NCBI RefSeq assembly: GCF_001680005.1
Contig: NC_033564.1
Coordinates: forward strand, 620,001-684,000
Direction: 5' to 3'
Source of the DNA: Plasmodium coatneyi
Lineage: Eukaryota; Apicomplexa; Aconoidasida; Haemosporida; Plasmodiidae
DNA: 64,000 bases
The translations under genes and the position numbers were made by a program. Under the pieces are notes generated by a model. It was not told the origin of the DNA, did no database searches, and worked only from the letters and a program-made list of their open reading frames with translations. Below are positions 11,524-22,750 of this stretch, one piece after another (positions within the stretch are counted from its first letter, which is position 1; each line of letters opens with the position of its first letter).

Positions 11524-13011
11524 TTAAATATCTTCAATTAAAGCAACGTAGGCCTGCTCACCTAGGTCGCAAGTTTTCAACAATCCGTACTCATCCGTTT
11601 GAATCTTCATGTATCCTTTTTCTCCCCATTTTTCACCCCAAGAATTTCTCAGCCAGTAGTAGTAGCGTTTTTCATACGCTCTGCTCATGGCATCATACAT
11701 TTCTTCCATTCCGTAACCAACAAGGACGACGGCATGGTTGGCGGCGATTCCACAGGAGCCATCAAAGAGACCTCCATCGTAGTAAGCAAAGTCATCATTT
11801 GCATGAATGCTTACACTTATGGGTCCTAAAAATTTAATTGCTTCCTTAAATCGCACTTGAGGAACTTCCACGTAGGTCGTAACCTTATACTTTTTTTGGC
11901 ACCTATCAATGTAGCAAAGTTCTGGAATTAAATCTACATAGGGATATTCCTTCTCCTTGCAGAGTCCTCCCATTTCGATCATGTCCTCGAACGCACGGGG
12001 GATGAAGCCTCCATCACAGCCATTGTTTTGGAAGGAGCAGTCTACCATTTCTTGTTCACTGAGGGAGATTAACTCTTTTTTTCTAATTGCGTACTGCGAT
12101 TCGATGACGGATACTGTACTAAATGCCCAGCAGGCACCACAGTTCTGTTGGTCTTTCACAGGAGTTACAGCGTTTAACTGTCTCCAGTCATGTTCTACGT
12201 AATCGAAGGTGCCATCTTTCGGTTTGTACTTATGAATTATGTCATCGTAACTGACCATTCGTGAGGATTTCATACCACCTGACTTAAAGTCCAAAGTTTT
12301 TAGGGTCAAATATTTTTTCTTAAATTCTTCAAAGGAGAGATCTCCAAAATGATTCATTCTTTTTTTGTATAGAACATTTGCCTTACTATTGTGTGCATTT
12401 ATTTTTGCTAAATTTTCTGCAAAGGCTAAATATCTCTGTTGCATTTCCTCTGGTGTGTTGTATTTTTTTCCATGCTCCTTTATAAAAAGATAGAAGGCGT
12501 TTACATTTTCCAAATTGGTCATCAAAAATTTTGTGTCAATGAAAGGGTTGACTAGGTAGGCTTCGGGTGTTATCTCCGTCTCAGCTGCATTTTTCCTATA
12601 GGGACTAACACTGCAATTATTTCCTGTGCATTTGTCCCTCTTTGCAAAGCGCTTAAATATGCCTCCATGCTGAGAGGAGGAGTTGTCCTTCTCCTTGTCA
12701 TACGTAGATATTAACTCCTGCACTTTGGATGCGATAAATTTTTTTCCATTCTTACTCTTTAGCAGAAAATTTATTATGTAATCATCGTCCACTTTGTCTG
12801 TAATATCGTAGTCAATCCCTCCATCACTCCTTGACGACCTCGTGAAGTAAAATGCGGAGCACACAAATATGCAGATGACCGAGACGGACAAAAGGATGAG
12901 GCTGTTTTTCTTCTTCTTCAAGATGGTCTTGTCCATGTATCCCTGCCCCAGGAACGCCTTCTTTTCCGTGTTGATGGGGTCCTGGGTGTTGTACTGCATG
13001 TGGTATTCCAT
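11524..13011 (-). CDS. Papain-family cysteine protease, vivapain-3/knowpain-3 type
   Basis: An intron-less, complete 495-residue falcipain-2/3 group protease. The start at MEYHMQY (13011) is chosen by alignment with the two other copies; an in-frame ATG at 13095 would add 28 residues unlike them. The membrane anchor is at about residues 36-57, and the prodomain has MNHFGDLSFEEFKKKYLTLK at about 209-228. The catalytic set is Gln288, Cys294, His426 (NHAV) and Asn456 (NSWG). The cysteine motif reads CGACWAF, with Ala replacing the usual Ser before the nucleophile region, a mild departure also seen in some active papain-family enzymes. It ends EDI, longer than its neighbours. It is expected to travel through the secretory route to the food vacuole and mature there at acid pH. 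The assignment to a numbered paralogue is tentative. Confidence 0.92.
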   Translation of the reverse strand: MEYHMQYNTQDPINTEKKAFLGQGYMDKTILKKKKNSLILLSVSVICIFVCSAFYFTRSSRSDGGIDYDITDKVDDDYIINFLLKSKNGKKFIASKVQELISTYDKEKDNSSSQHGGIFKRFAKRDKCTGNNCSVSPYRKNAAETEITPEAYLVNPFIDTKFLMTNLENVNAFYLFIKEHGKKYNTPEEMQQRYLAFAENLAKINAHNSKANVLYKKRMNHFGDLSFEEFKKKYLTLKTLDFKSGGMKSSRMVSYDDIIHKYKPKDGTFDYVEHDWRQLNAVTPVKDQQNCGACWAFSTVSVIESQYAIRKKELISLSEQEMVDCSFQNNGCDGGFIPRAFEDMIEMGGLCKEKEYPYVDLIPELCYIDRCQKKYKVTTYVEVPQVRFKEAIKFLGPISVSIHANDDFAYYDGGLFDGSCGIAANHAVVLVGYGMEEMYDAMSRAYEKRYYYWLRNSWGEKWGEKGYMKIQTDEYGLLKTCDLGEQAYVALIEDI

Positions 13012-15233
13012 GTTGGTAAAAGGGCCAAGTGGGAGTGGTGAATCAACGGACGGTAGCGCAGAAGCGGAGCAGCTGTGGCGAAAAAGTATCCACAATTATT
13101 GGCACGTCCTTCTATCCAGGTGATGTCGAATTTAAGCACACAACGGAGCGATCGTCACAGCGGGAACAAAAAGAAAAAAAAAAAAAAAAAAATGAACAAA
13201 ACGAACGAACTAACGGACGAAGCCAAAAAAGGGGAAACCATAAAATATATATAATATATATAATATAAAGTAAATAGCTCCACAAAATAAAAAAAAAAAG
13301 AAGAAAAAAAATGAAAAACGGTATATAACAAGAAAAAGGAGAACGGGAAAAGGCCCTGCTTAAAACGTTACAAAGAAAAAGTGGAACTTGTTTTTTTTTT
13401 TTTCCTTCAAATAAATTTCTCCTGCATTCAAAAGGTAGCTAAAATGTGTTCCATAAAAAGAGAGAAACAAAAGGGGTGCGCAGAAAAAATAAAATTAGAA
13501 AAAAATAAATAAAAAATAAAAAAATAAGAACAAATAAAACAAACAAACCCTACCACACTCCCTTTTCACCCAGCATGCGATAATAATATTTTTACAGATT
13601 TATGTGTTTATTCGGAGAAACTGCGACGCGGTGAGGTGAAGGAATTTTCTCCCACTTATTTTTCTTCCTTTCTGCACAGGTGAGGTGCAGCAACGACCTT
13701 ACCGACTGTTGCTCTATCCTCTGTTCACAATTTAAAAGGCACAACTTTTGAGCAACTATTTTTTTTTTTACGCTAAAAATGAAGGAAAAAGGGCCATTCT
13801 AAGATTTTAGGGCACAGAATAATCTATTTCGGTGTGTGGAGGGGTAACAAAACCGTCATTTGGGTGGTTTGATTGCAACAACTCCTGAGGCCAAGGAGGA
13901 CGAAAGCACAGAACAGAAGGCATATACACAGCACAGCTCAGAGTAGTAGTGCATGTATGTTTTTACATGCACCTCTTCGCGAGGAGCCAAATTTGTTCTC
14001 CGGGGCGAGGACGACAGAGTTGTATGTTGCATTCACCCTGGAGGGTTAACTCCTTTTTTTTACGACGGCACCTTTATTTATTCCTTTTGCGGCACATAGA
14101 AATTTCAGGTGCGAAAAAAAAAAAAAAGAGGAGCAGTTAGAGTAATGTACCCACAACACATCATTATAATAATACATCCCACACAATCACGTCATATCCG
14201 CTTTAGATCTTTTTCCCTCCTCTTTTGTGACGTGAAAAAAAAAAAAAAAAAAAAAAAGAGAAAATCCTCTAGTGCTGCTTATCAAAGTGGCATACGGGAA
14301 AAAGCAAAGGGGCCATATTTTACCGCACAAAATTTTGGAATAATTTTTTTTTTCTTCCATTTCTGTTAATTGAACTTAAAGAACGTACCAACAAAGGGGC
14401 CGTTTCACAACACTGCGTCGCCCCGGTGGGCAAATTTCCTCTGCATTGGCATATTCACCTTGTAAGGAAGAAGGAAAAAGGGGTGTGTCCCTTTATCCGC
14501 GGTGGAACGCTGGCCAACTTTGCAGCGTTGCATTTTGGCGGCAAGCTCTTCACTCCTGGGAAACTTCCCACTCCGCGCGCTTCCCAAACTCGATAGCGTA
14601 AACGCCCTTTCTTTTTATCATTCTCATAATCGTACCGTTAGGGTGTTTTTCCTTTTACGGAAAAAAAAAAAAAACTTACAAGCATATGATGCTTTTTCAC
14701 TAAGGGGTGTACAACAACGTTATATATAAAATGCACATGCCATTTTAAAGAGGGTTTACTTATTAATTGGCCCCTTTTTAAATGGCATATGACGGGATCA
14801 GCGGAGTAAAAAAAAAAAAAAAAAATATATAGAACAAGAGAGAAAGAATACGCGGGTGAAGGAAATAATAGGGGACGGAATAACCCTTGCGGGGAAGGGG
14901 CAAAAACTCGGAGAATGTTCAAAACGGATAACTGGCGGAAACGCGCTGGGGTGGACTCCCCACGAGGGAAAAATTGACCCCACGGAAGTTCTATCAGCTG
15001 CGATGTGCTGGAAATAAACTCCAATTCGTGCAAACGGTGCTGCGTGCACTTGTGTTTGGGGAGGCTTCCTAGGATGGTCTATGAGTAGGTGTGGCTATCA
15101 TCTATCAAATGGGTAATCGTCCTCACGAACAACCACCAACCTGCATAGTAGCGAATCCACGCAGCAGCCAGAACGCGCAACAGCCAGGCCACGCAACGGC
15201 TATTCTCCTTCCCCCTCTTCCTAACTTAGCCTT
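13012..15233. other. Intergenic region between proteases 2 and 3
   Basis: Promoter side of protease 2 and 3' side of protease 3. A-rich and T-rich runs are common (13170-13190, 13295-13310, 14237-14258, 14660-14675, 14807-14825), and there are short TATATA stretches near 13245-13262. Two more GC-rich patches (14405-14600 and 14860-15060) have no convincing coding potential. No RNA gene is recognised. Confidence 0.6.
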
Positions 15234-16670
15234 TTACTCGATCAGCGCACCGAAGGCCTCCATGCCAAGGGAACAAGGCTTCCTGTACCCATTTATGTCT
15301 GTCTCCATGCGAATGAATCCCCTCTCTCCCCAAGAGGTACCCCACGAATTCTTAATAATGTAGTAATAGTGCGTTTTTGTAGTATTCGTATCAGTGTCGT
15401 AAACCTCTTCAGCTCCAAAACCGACAAGGATGACGGCATGGTTGGTCGTAGGACCACATTCCCCATCAAATATACCCCCCTGGTAAAAAGCAAAGTCATC
15501 ACTTACAGCTACACTGACACTTATGGGTCCAAGATACCTAACGGCCTCTTTAAATTTGAATTCAGGAATTTCCAAAAAGTTATTAATTTTGTACTTCCTA
15601 TCGCACGTGTTATATTTGCACATTTCTGGAACATCTGCCACGTATGGATAAGCTTCACTTGAGCACAGTCCTCCCATTTCGATCATGTCTTCAAAGGAGA
15701 GGGAAATTAAACCTCCATGGCAGCCATTATTTTTAGTAGAACAATCTACCATCTGTTGTTCACTTATGGACACCAATTCGTTCTTCCTAATTAAATACTG
15801 TGATTCTACCACTCCTACTGTGCTAAATGCCCAGCAAGATCCGCAATCCCCTTGGTCCTTCACAGGGGACACACCTCTGTGTAATCTCCAGTCATATTTA
15901 GCAGGGTCGAACGTGGCATCCTTTGGCTTGTACTTGTTAATTACGTCCTCATAACTGACCTCTCCAGCGGATTTAACACCACCTGACTTGAAGTCCAAAG
16001 TTTTTAGGGTCAAATATTTTTTCTTAAATTCTTCAAAGGAGAGATCTCCAAAATGGTTCATTCCTTTTTTGTACAAAACATTTTTCTTACTATTGTGTGC
16101 ATTTATTTTTGCTAAATTTTCTGCAAAGGCTAAATATCTTTGTTGCATTTCCTCTGGTGTGTTGTATTTTTTTCCATGTTCCTTTATAAAGAGGTAGAAG
16201 GCGTTTACATTTTCCAAATTGGTCATCAAAAATCTGGAGTCCGCAAAGTTAATATCGATCCTCTTTCCATTTTTCAAATTTCCAAAGCGTTTCCTAAAGT
16301 ACTCTTCACCCTTTTCGCTTCTGTCCTCAAAGGTGGTCAACTCTGTGGATGGCTTCTGCTCCTGTTGGTTGTCCTCCCTGTCGTATGACGCAACCAGTTC
16401 GGTCAGCTTCGAGACGATGAATTTCTTTCCACCTGGACTTTTCAACAGAGTGTTGATGATAACGTCATCGTTGTTGTTATCATCATTCGTCTTTTCCGGG
16501 CGTGTATAGTAAAATGCACCCCCCGCCACAAGGCATATGGCCGCTACGGACAAAACGTAAAGGAGTCTCCTCCTTCCTTTTCCACTCGCTTGGTTATACG
16601 AGTTCTGCACAAAGGCCTCCTTCTCAGATTTAGCGGACTCGTTAGAAGCATATTCCATCTGATACTCCAT
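15234..16670 (-). CDS. Papain-family cysteine protease, vivapain-2/knowpain-2 type
   Basis: An intron-less, complete 478-residue falcipain-2/3 group protease. The first methionine (MEYQMEY, 16670) is followed by an acidic, polar cytosolic tail, a basic KGRRR stop and a membrane anchor at about residues 36-55. The prodomain has an ERFNIN-like helix and MNHFGDLSFEEF. The catalytic set is Gln273, Cys279 (GDCGSCWAFS), His411 (TTNHAV) and Asn441 (NSWGTSWG). A falcipain-type insertion (residues about 420-435, EEVYDTDTNTTKTHYYY) precedes NSWG. A role in hemoglobin digestion follows from the family. Residues 135-235 are almost identical to the other two copies, whereas the mature domains differ a good deal. 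The AP2-domain gene lies next downstream in coordinates, as in P. falciparum. Confidence 0.93.
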   Translation of the reverse strand: MEYQMEYASNESAKSEKEAFVQNSYNQASGKGRRRLLYVLSVAAICLVAGGAFYYTRPEKTNDDNNNDDVIINTLLKSPGGKKFIVSKLTELVASYDREDNQQEQKPSTELTTFEDRSEKGEEYFRKRFGNLKNGKRIDINFADSRFLMTNLENVNAFYLFIKEHGKKYNTPEEMQQRYLAFAENLAKINAHNSKKNVLYKKGMNHFGDLSFEEFKKKYLTLKTLDFKSGGVKSAGEVSYEDVINKYKPKDATFDPAKYDWRLHRGVSPVKDQGDCGSCWAFSTVGVVESQYLIRKNELVSISEQQMVDCSTKNNGCHGGLISLSFEDMIEMGGLCSSEAYPYVADVPEMCKYNTCDRKYKINNFLEIPEFKFKEAVRYLGPISVSVAVSDDFAFYQGGIFDGECGPTTNHAVILVGFGAEEVYDTDTNTTKTHYYYIIKNSWGTSWGERGFIRMETDINGYRKPCSLGMEAFGALIE

Positions 16671-19030
16671 CGTTCACAAAGGGAAGAAAAAAGAACACTT
16701 CGATATGATGCGAAGTTTACCCGAAATCGTAATATATATATATATCCTACCCGTTAGTACAGTTTGAGGAGTTTAATGGAAAAAAAACTGCCCCTAATGT
16801 TGGTAGTATTTGTGCCGGTATTGCGCAAAAGTGGGCTTAAGAGCCAACGCTCAGTGGGGGGGATTCCCGACGTTTGCGAAATTTCGCACGCAGAAGAACG
16901 CGCAGCAGGTGAAGAGGTCAGCGATTGCTGATACGGGGTTCAGATGTTAATAGGTTAAGATGTTAATAGGTTAAGATGTTAATAGGTTAACATGTTAAGA
17001 TGATAAGGTGCTAAGATGTTGAGGGAGTGAAAGTGGGAGTAAAAATCATCGCAAAAATAAAAGTTAAAATTTAAAGCTGATATAAAAGTGAAAATAAAAG
17101 TAAAAGTGAGCTTAAAAATATACCTATAAAAAAAAAAAACGCAAAAGCAAACACATGCATGAAAATAAGAAGGAAGAAAAAACCCCGGTTCTCGGCGCAT
17201 CACGAAGCGGGAAGAAAAACATGCTCATTTAAAAACGTGTAAAAGGGAAAAATTGCAAGTGCAGGAGAGGAGTAGCAATTTTGAGTCAGCGACACTCCAA
17301 GTGGGCAATTCGAATCAGTGAAACATCTGACCGCTAAATTTAAAAAAAAAATATATATATATGTATATATATAGAACAGTAGGGTGGAGTTAAATATGTG
17401 ACCCAGAATAACCGTCGCGTAGTTAACACCTTCGCGGGGTGAACGTTTCTAGAAGTGGCATTACACGTGGCAATACTTAGAACGAAGTGGCGACCTTTAG
17501 GGCGGGCCTTTCAGGTGGAAGTGCTCAAAATGATGTGTAACCCTTTCCCCTCGGGGGCGGCAACGCTGTGCGCATATGCATGTACGGTGGGGAATATTGA
17601 ACCAGCGCAAAAAGTGTCCCGTTGGATATATACGCACATATTTTTCCCATCATACATGCAGGCACTTTTCCTCTGTTTTTTTTGCTTCACATGCATGCAC
17701 GTCAGAGAGGTCGGAAAAAGGAATGATTCCTAACGTCCTTACACTTCCGTCCTTATTGCCACTTCCAAAAGGGAAGGTAAACGGCTAACTATGGGAGAAA
17801 AATAAAAGCTATGCAACGGGTAGCGCGGCAGGATATAGGAAGAACGTGGGAGATAAAAAAATTCACCTTTAACCGCGTGCACAAAGGAAAAAAATTTTTT
17901 TAAAAAGAAACGAAGAAGGGGCACAGAAAAAAAGGGGCATATATGCAGTGAGGCATAAAAACGGCGATCTCATTTTTTCTCTTCATGTCGCATGCATCAC
18001 CCTGCGATGTGATATTTCACATGCTGTCGAGTCATGCACCTATTCGCTCTGGGCATTTGGGCATAGCCCCTAGGTTTTTTAAAAAAAAAAAAAAAAGGCA
18101 CTTCAATAGAAAAATGTAAACTGCCAAAAAATGACTGCTTACTTTATACCCTACTTAACCATACCGCTTATGCCGCAAGTGGGTAAAAAAAAAAAAAAAA
18201 AACTTCGCGCAGGTCTTTTCTCGTCCAAGGTGATGTGTCATGCTCGTGCTGCCTGCTCGTATAGACCTTCGTCGTGGTGTATGGAGGACGGGTTGTTTAT
18301 CCCAAAGGATTGTAAACAAGAGGGATTTTGCATAACAGGGAGTGGGGGAGAATTTGCTCTAATGAAGCCGTAACAGTTGCAACACCGCACCAAGTGTGTG
18401 CTCTTCCCACCCTCTATACACAACTTTCTATTTAGGAATGATATAAGGTGCATGCTGCCTCCAAAAAGATCCTTCGCGTCATACAGCACGCGATGGTGAC
18501 ATTTCCTTACACAGGGAAAAAAAAAAATTACACTCCTTTGTTTATCCTATTAAAATGTCCCTTCGTATTGTTCAAAAAAAAAAAAAAAAAAAAAGCAGCT
18601 TGATGAAGTGTAAATTTTTTTCTCAACACGCAAAGGTGAAGTAATCACCTCAGAACGGCTACTTCAATTTTATTTTTTTTTATTTGAACAATTCGAAGAG
18701 GCATTTTAACAAGATAAACAAAGGAGTGTAATTTTTTTTTTTTCTCCTTTTCACCGCGCTTATCAAAATTCCAGCGCATAACTCCAGAGAAGTGTATCCC
18801 CCTCTGCTGCGTCACCAATGGGGTGCTTGCCAAGCAGTAGATAGGGCAACGCGTTCACCACTCCTCCTGGGATCCCTCCCTGCTCGCGCATAAACTTATG
18901 CATAGAAAGATATGACTCCATACACACACCTATGGACCGCGCGCTTAAATGTATGCAAAGCGGGAAACACTCCGCTACTGCGGAAGGATCCTCATCTACG
19001 GCTGAAGCAATGCTTCCATGTAACCCCCCT
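16671..19030. other. Intergenic region between protease 3 and the AP2 gene
   Basis: Shared upstream region of the divergently placed protease 3 (-) and AP2 gene (+). It holds a TATATA run at 16732-16744 and another at 17350-17372, the short tandem repeat described separately, and homopolymer runs at 18078-18096, 18186-18203 and 18573-18594. Small open frames on both strands at 18131-18489 and 18763-19104 are unrecognised. One or more small 5' exons of the AP2 gene could lie near the end of this stretch. Confidence 0.5.
16941..16998. repeat. 16-bp tandem repeat, about three and a half copies
   Basis: The unit AGATGTTAATAGGTTA repeats head to tail, followed by a degenerate copy (acatgttaagatgataagg). 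It lies about 270-330 bp upstream of the protease 3 start codon. Whether it acts in promoter function or is a neutral microsatellite cannot be told. Confidence 0.8.
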
Positions 19031-19368
19031 ATGTAGAGATAGGAAGAGCTCACTGTGCCTTGCGCAAACTGGAAAAAACCCACTCTTTCGTAAATCGGGA
19101 ACAAACGATTCGACCCTTGCTAATACGGTGACACCTCAAGGGAACGAACAGGCCAACTTTATGCAGTATGTTTTTAAGTGGGGAATAGGAAACAAGTTTC
19201 GCTCGGATCCAGAGAACAGGTTCGACCCTTGCGTAAAGGGCGGAAGAAAAACCAGCAGATGCACACATTCCTGCTGGACTAACGCGTTATTAACAAATGG
19301 CTGGGTGCAGACCATCCATCAGAGCATAACTTCACCGCCTTCCACTCCTTATGCTCCCCTCAATTTAG

Positions 19369-19998
19369 GTTCCACCCGGTGCACCTCAGTCGCGCTAAAG
19401 AAATTACCATAAGGAAAGACTACTTCGATTCAGTCAATGAAAATATAAAGTATGAACAACTCAATGAACAGTGGGAAGTGTTCTGGTTTGAAAATAACAA
19501 ACTGAATGCGAAACCCTTCCCCATTAAGAAGTATGGGATAGAATCAGCCAAGAGGGAGGCCATCAAATTTTTCGAATATTTAAAGGTAAAAAATGGACAG
19601 ATTTTTTTTATTTTATTTTCTGCGACTCCTTGAATCCCCCGTCCCGTCCATTTGTGCATTTATTCTGTTCACCCCGTTTAGGAAAAAAAGCGCATTAACG
19701 ACAGGCCCCATTACGAGTCCGGCGTGGAAGGTAGGCGCAGCTCCGCTTCTCCTTTCAAGGGGCCTTCCAACGACCATGCGTGTGCAATTACACATGTGCT
19801 TTATGCCCCGTATGCTTTCTTACATATGTGCACCACTTCCCACGCTCAGGGGTCCACTACGATGTCGTAACCAATTGCTGGGTGGCATTCTACCGGCAGA
19901 GGAACTTCCCCGTGTGCAGGTCCTTTTCAGCCGAGTACCACGGGTTCGAAACGGCCAAGAAGTTAGCAATGGAGAGGGTTAAGAAGTGCAAACAGTGA
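19369..19998 (+). CDS. AP2-domain protein (ApiAP2 family), 3' exons; 5' end unresolved
   Basis: Three exons are well supported: 19369-19585, 19682-19730 and 19850-19998 (stop TGA), with GT/AG borders and matching phases. They encode two AP2-like beta-beta-beta-alpha units. The first has EQWEVFWFENNK, KPFPIKKYG and ESAKREAIKFFEYLK (residues about 30-70 of this part). The second has YDVVTNCWVAFYRQRN, CRSFSAEYHGFETAKKLAMER. ApiAP2 proteins are the main family of sequence-specific DNA-binding regulators in Plasmodium. The first exon begins with one base of a split codon, so at least one earlier exon exists. A plausible one is an open frame ending near 19220 (QYVFKWGIGNKF) with a GTTCGA donor, but a second donor near 19175 is also possible. 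The position between a falcipain and cyclophilin 19B fits the P. falciparum AP2 gene at the same place. The protein is short for the family. Confidence 0.8.
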
Positions 19999-20549
19999 CG
20001 TACTAAAGAGACTCCATTGGTTAGCTGGCTCCTTCGTACCAGGAGAAGAGGGCACCATCTCAGAATTGCACTAGGTAGAAAATATTGTATATACCATGAT
20101 GCCCATACTTTTGAATAACGTCCATTTCGTTTTCCCATGCGCACCTTGAGTTCTCTTCCCCATCTTTTAAAACATGGAAAAGAGGACCTACTCAGATGGG
20201 CATGCAGATAACATATGAGAGGGGTTAAAAGGACACGGGAATAACACCCTCCCATCTTCCCTTACTCCGCATGATGTGCTCACCGCGCAACTGCGTACGC
20301 ATACCTTTGTTTGTAATTATTTTTTTGCCATTCGTTCTTTTTCCCCTTTTTACATTTTAATAGCTTCATTAACTTCTTCTCATTGTTTTCCCTTTCCCCT
20401 TCCGTTTTTTTTATGTATCCTTTTAAAGTTATATTTAAAAAAAAGAAAGAAAGGGGGAATATTCCATAAAACGGTAATAGTGCCACAGGTTATAGGTAAA
20501 AATTGCACACAGGCAGAACTCGCTAAATCCTATGTGTGCACGATGCACC
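19999..20549. other. Intergenic region between the convergent AP2 and cyclophilin genes
   Basis: Only 3' flanks are expected. T-rich sequence near 20310-20410 may serve as 3' processing signals. No gene is seen. Confidence 0.6.
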
Positions 20550-21564
20550 TCACAACACACCCGATTTTGTGACCAGGACTCGTTTTACGGGAGCCCCTGA
20601 ATCCGTGCCCACCGCTTCAATCTGAACCAACTTGTCCAATCCATCAATTACTTCCCCAAAGACAACGTGTCTTCCGTCCAGCCATGGGGTTGGAATAAAT
20701 AAAATAAAAAACTGACTTCCATTGGTATTTTTCCCAGCATTCGCCATGGAAAGCATTCCCCGCTTAGTATGCTTTAATGTGAAATTTTCGTCCTGGAATT
20801 TCTCTCCATAAATGCTCAAACCACCCATTCCGTTGAAGTGTGTTATGTCACCACCTTGTGCCATAAAATTTGGAATTATGCGATGAAAAATCGAATTCGT
20901 GTAGTTTAACATTTTACCATTTACTACTGTTCCTTTGCATATGCTAACGAAATTTTCCACAGTCATGGGGGCTACTTTTCCGTACAGCCCGAACGTTATT
21001 CTTCCGATTGGCTTGTTATTTATGCTTATGTCGAAGTAAGTCTGCGCAAAGAAAAAAAAAAAAAAAAAATTAATTATAAACAGATTCGGTAAAAATAGAG
21101 TGGTTAGCTAAAAATTGTATGCAAATAGGATAAACGGAACAGTTGTTAAAAAAAAAAAAAATATAATATGAACGGTACATGCAAAAACGGGCTCTGTATG
21201 GCAAAAAAAATATGAATCGTTCATGCAAAAGGGAGGTTGTCCAAAGGGCCCACTATATTCCCACAGCATCACGCCCCATGATCAAGTGTACCCAAACGAT
21301 AAGGGATAACGACATTGGAAAGGAAGCGTGCCTCACTATTCTCCCAGACAGACACACACACACTTTGATCATACCTTGTGCGTGATTTCATGGTTCTCCG
21401 CCTTAATGTAACTCTTTTGCAGTAAAACAAATATGGTCAAAACGGTCGTGAGCTAACAAAGGGAAATAAATGGCGCATTTTGAGGTAAACACAAGAAGGC
21501 ACAAATGAGTACCACCACTCTTTACTCATTCTTACTCTTCTTTTTTACTTACCAGTTTGTTCAT
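20550..21564 (-). CDS. CYP19B: Secreted cyclophilin, CYP19B type (3 exons)
   Basis: A peptidyl-prolyl cis-trans isomerase of about 193 residues. Exons on the minus strand are 21564-21553 (MNKL), 21452-21375 and 21041-20550, all with GT/AG borders and consistent phase. The first 22 residues form a hydrophobic signal peptide, so the protein enters the secretory route rather than staying in the cytosol. The cyclophilin core is complete. It includes the active-site FHR (NSIFHRIIPNFMAQGGD), the QF pair and Trp (GSQFFILFIPTPWLDGRHVVFGEV), and the conserved GMLSMANAG. The Trp is the residue that usually makes cyclophilins sensitive to cyclosporin A. There is no C-terminal ER retention signal. Signal peptide, length and position next to the AP2 gene match P. 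falciparum CYP19B. Confidence 0.93.
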
Positions 21565-22110
21565 TTTGGACGATGCTTGTTTTTTACTTTTCCTTTATAT
21601 AAAGATATGATTAGCTTACTGACTGACTGTATGGTGACTACCACATACGATGCATGAATATTTCACTAAAGTTAATTCTACCGATTTGTCAAAAAAGAAT
21701 AAAGAAAAAAAAGTACAACCTTTTGCATTACACTACGTATATATATATTTTTTTTACTGTTTTAAAGGGGCACACATCATCCGTTCGCTCGCTTAATTTT
21801 CCCAATTTTTTTAGAAGGCCTTGTGTTCATGACACAAACGGCGGTGAAGGGGCAAATTGCTGTGAATGTGGCGGTTCACTATTAAGGTGTGGCTCACACA
21901 TTTGGGGGGGGTACGCTAACAAAATATATATGTGCAATGTGTGCCACTATTTTTTTATTCTTTTTTTTACCAACTTGGTACAGATAATACGCGTACATAT
22001 GTACGTAATTTTTTTTTTTCTTTTCATTCCTTCTATCTTTTTCTTTTTTTTCCTTCTTTTTCTGTTCTTTCTTTTCCCTTCTCTCCTTTTTTCTTCTTTT
22101 CTTTTCTTAG

Positions 22111-22129
22111 GTGCACCCTTCGGGTGCAC
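22111..22129. other. Perfect short inverted repeat (8-bp stem, 3-nt loop)
   Basis: GTGCACCC and GGGTGCAC flank TTC, forming a perfect hairpin immediately after a pyrimidine-rich tract of about 100 bp. It sits at the point where core sequence gives way to island-type repeats. Confidence 0.75.
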
Positions 22130-22144
22130 ACCCTACCCCCTGAA

Positions 22145-22300
22145 CTAAACACCAAACCACATTGTTCTTCTTATACCCTAAAACAGATAACGAACAGGCC
22201 ACATTTGTTGTCCTTACACCCCTAAAACAACTAAATACCAGGCCACACTGCTGTTCTTACACCTTAAAACAGCTAAATAACAGGCCACATTGTTGTCTTG
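22145..22300. repeat. Degenerate tandem repeat at the island border
   Basis: About three copies of a 50-60 bp unit containing CAGGCCACATTGTTGT and TTACACCCTAAAACAGCTAA. The CCCTAAAA core resembles the telomere-like repeats found elsewhere in the island. Confidence 0.75.
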
Positions 22301-22304
22301 GAAC

Positions 22305-22415
22305 CTGGAACGCTTTGGGTCACACAACTTGAACTCTTAACCCTAAAAGTAGACCCTCGAACGCTGTATATCTGACTCTTAATCCTAAAAGCTGAACCCT
22401 TAACCATAAAAATGC
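22305..22415. repeat. Short telomere-like (C-rich) degenerate tract
   Basis: Successive elements such as CTTAACCCTAAAAG, CTTAATCCTAAAAGCTGAA and CCCTTAACCATAAAA are loosely related to CCCTAAA/CCCTGAA. It marks the left border of the kir island. Confidence 0.55.
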
Positions 22416-22440
22416 AACCTCACAGCCTAAGTGTCACATC

Positions 22441-22471
<31 letters not shown>

Positions 22472-22750
22472 CCTGCACCCCCTGTTCACCTTGACACAGT
22501 AGTGTGTGCTACGTTCCCTTTCTTTTCTTTTCTTTTTTTTTTTTTATTAAATATATTTATGTGCACATGTGTACAAAAAATTTTCTTTTTCCTTCGTTCG
22601 GCACATTCCATACCCCCCAAAAGTGGTTCTTTGTTGTTCTCTTAGGTATAAGGAACTATAATTGTTCCGGGGAAGAAAGAACGTATGTTGTCCACGATTC
22701 CTGGGGAAGCGACATTAAACATTCAATGTTACATCATATACGATGGTACA

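Larger units (their letters stand above)
21565..22750. other. Junction between the core block and the kir island
   Basis: This links the cyclophilin start to the 3' end of kir gene K1. The first half is T-rich intergenic sequence. From about 22110 it changes character: a perfect hairpin, a 50-60 bp tandem repeat and short CCCTAAAA-like elements, listed separately. No gene is seen. An expected falcipain-2A-type gene (present after CYP19B in P. falciparum) is absent. Confidence 0.6.

Noticed and set aside
18763..19104. Minus-strand open frame of 113 codons upstream of the AP2 gene
   Set aside because: It overlaps the likely 5' exon of the AP2 gene on the other strand and shows no recognised domain; likely a shadow.
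22144..22440. A tRNA or other structured RNA at the island border
   Set aside because: No cloverleaf or known RNA motif could be folded; only the short hairpin and repeats are evident.
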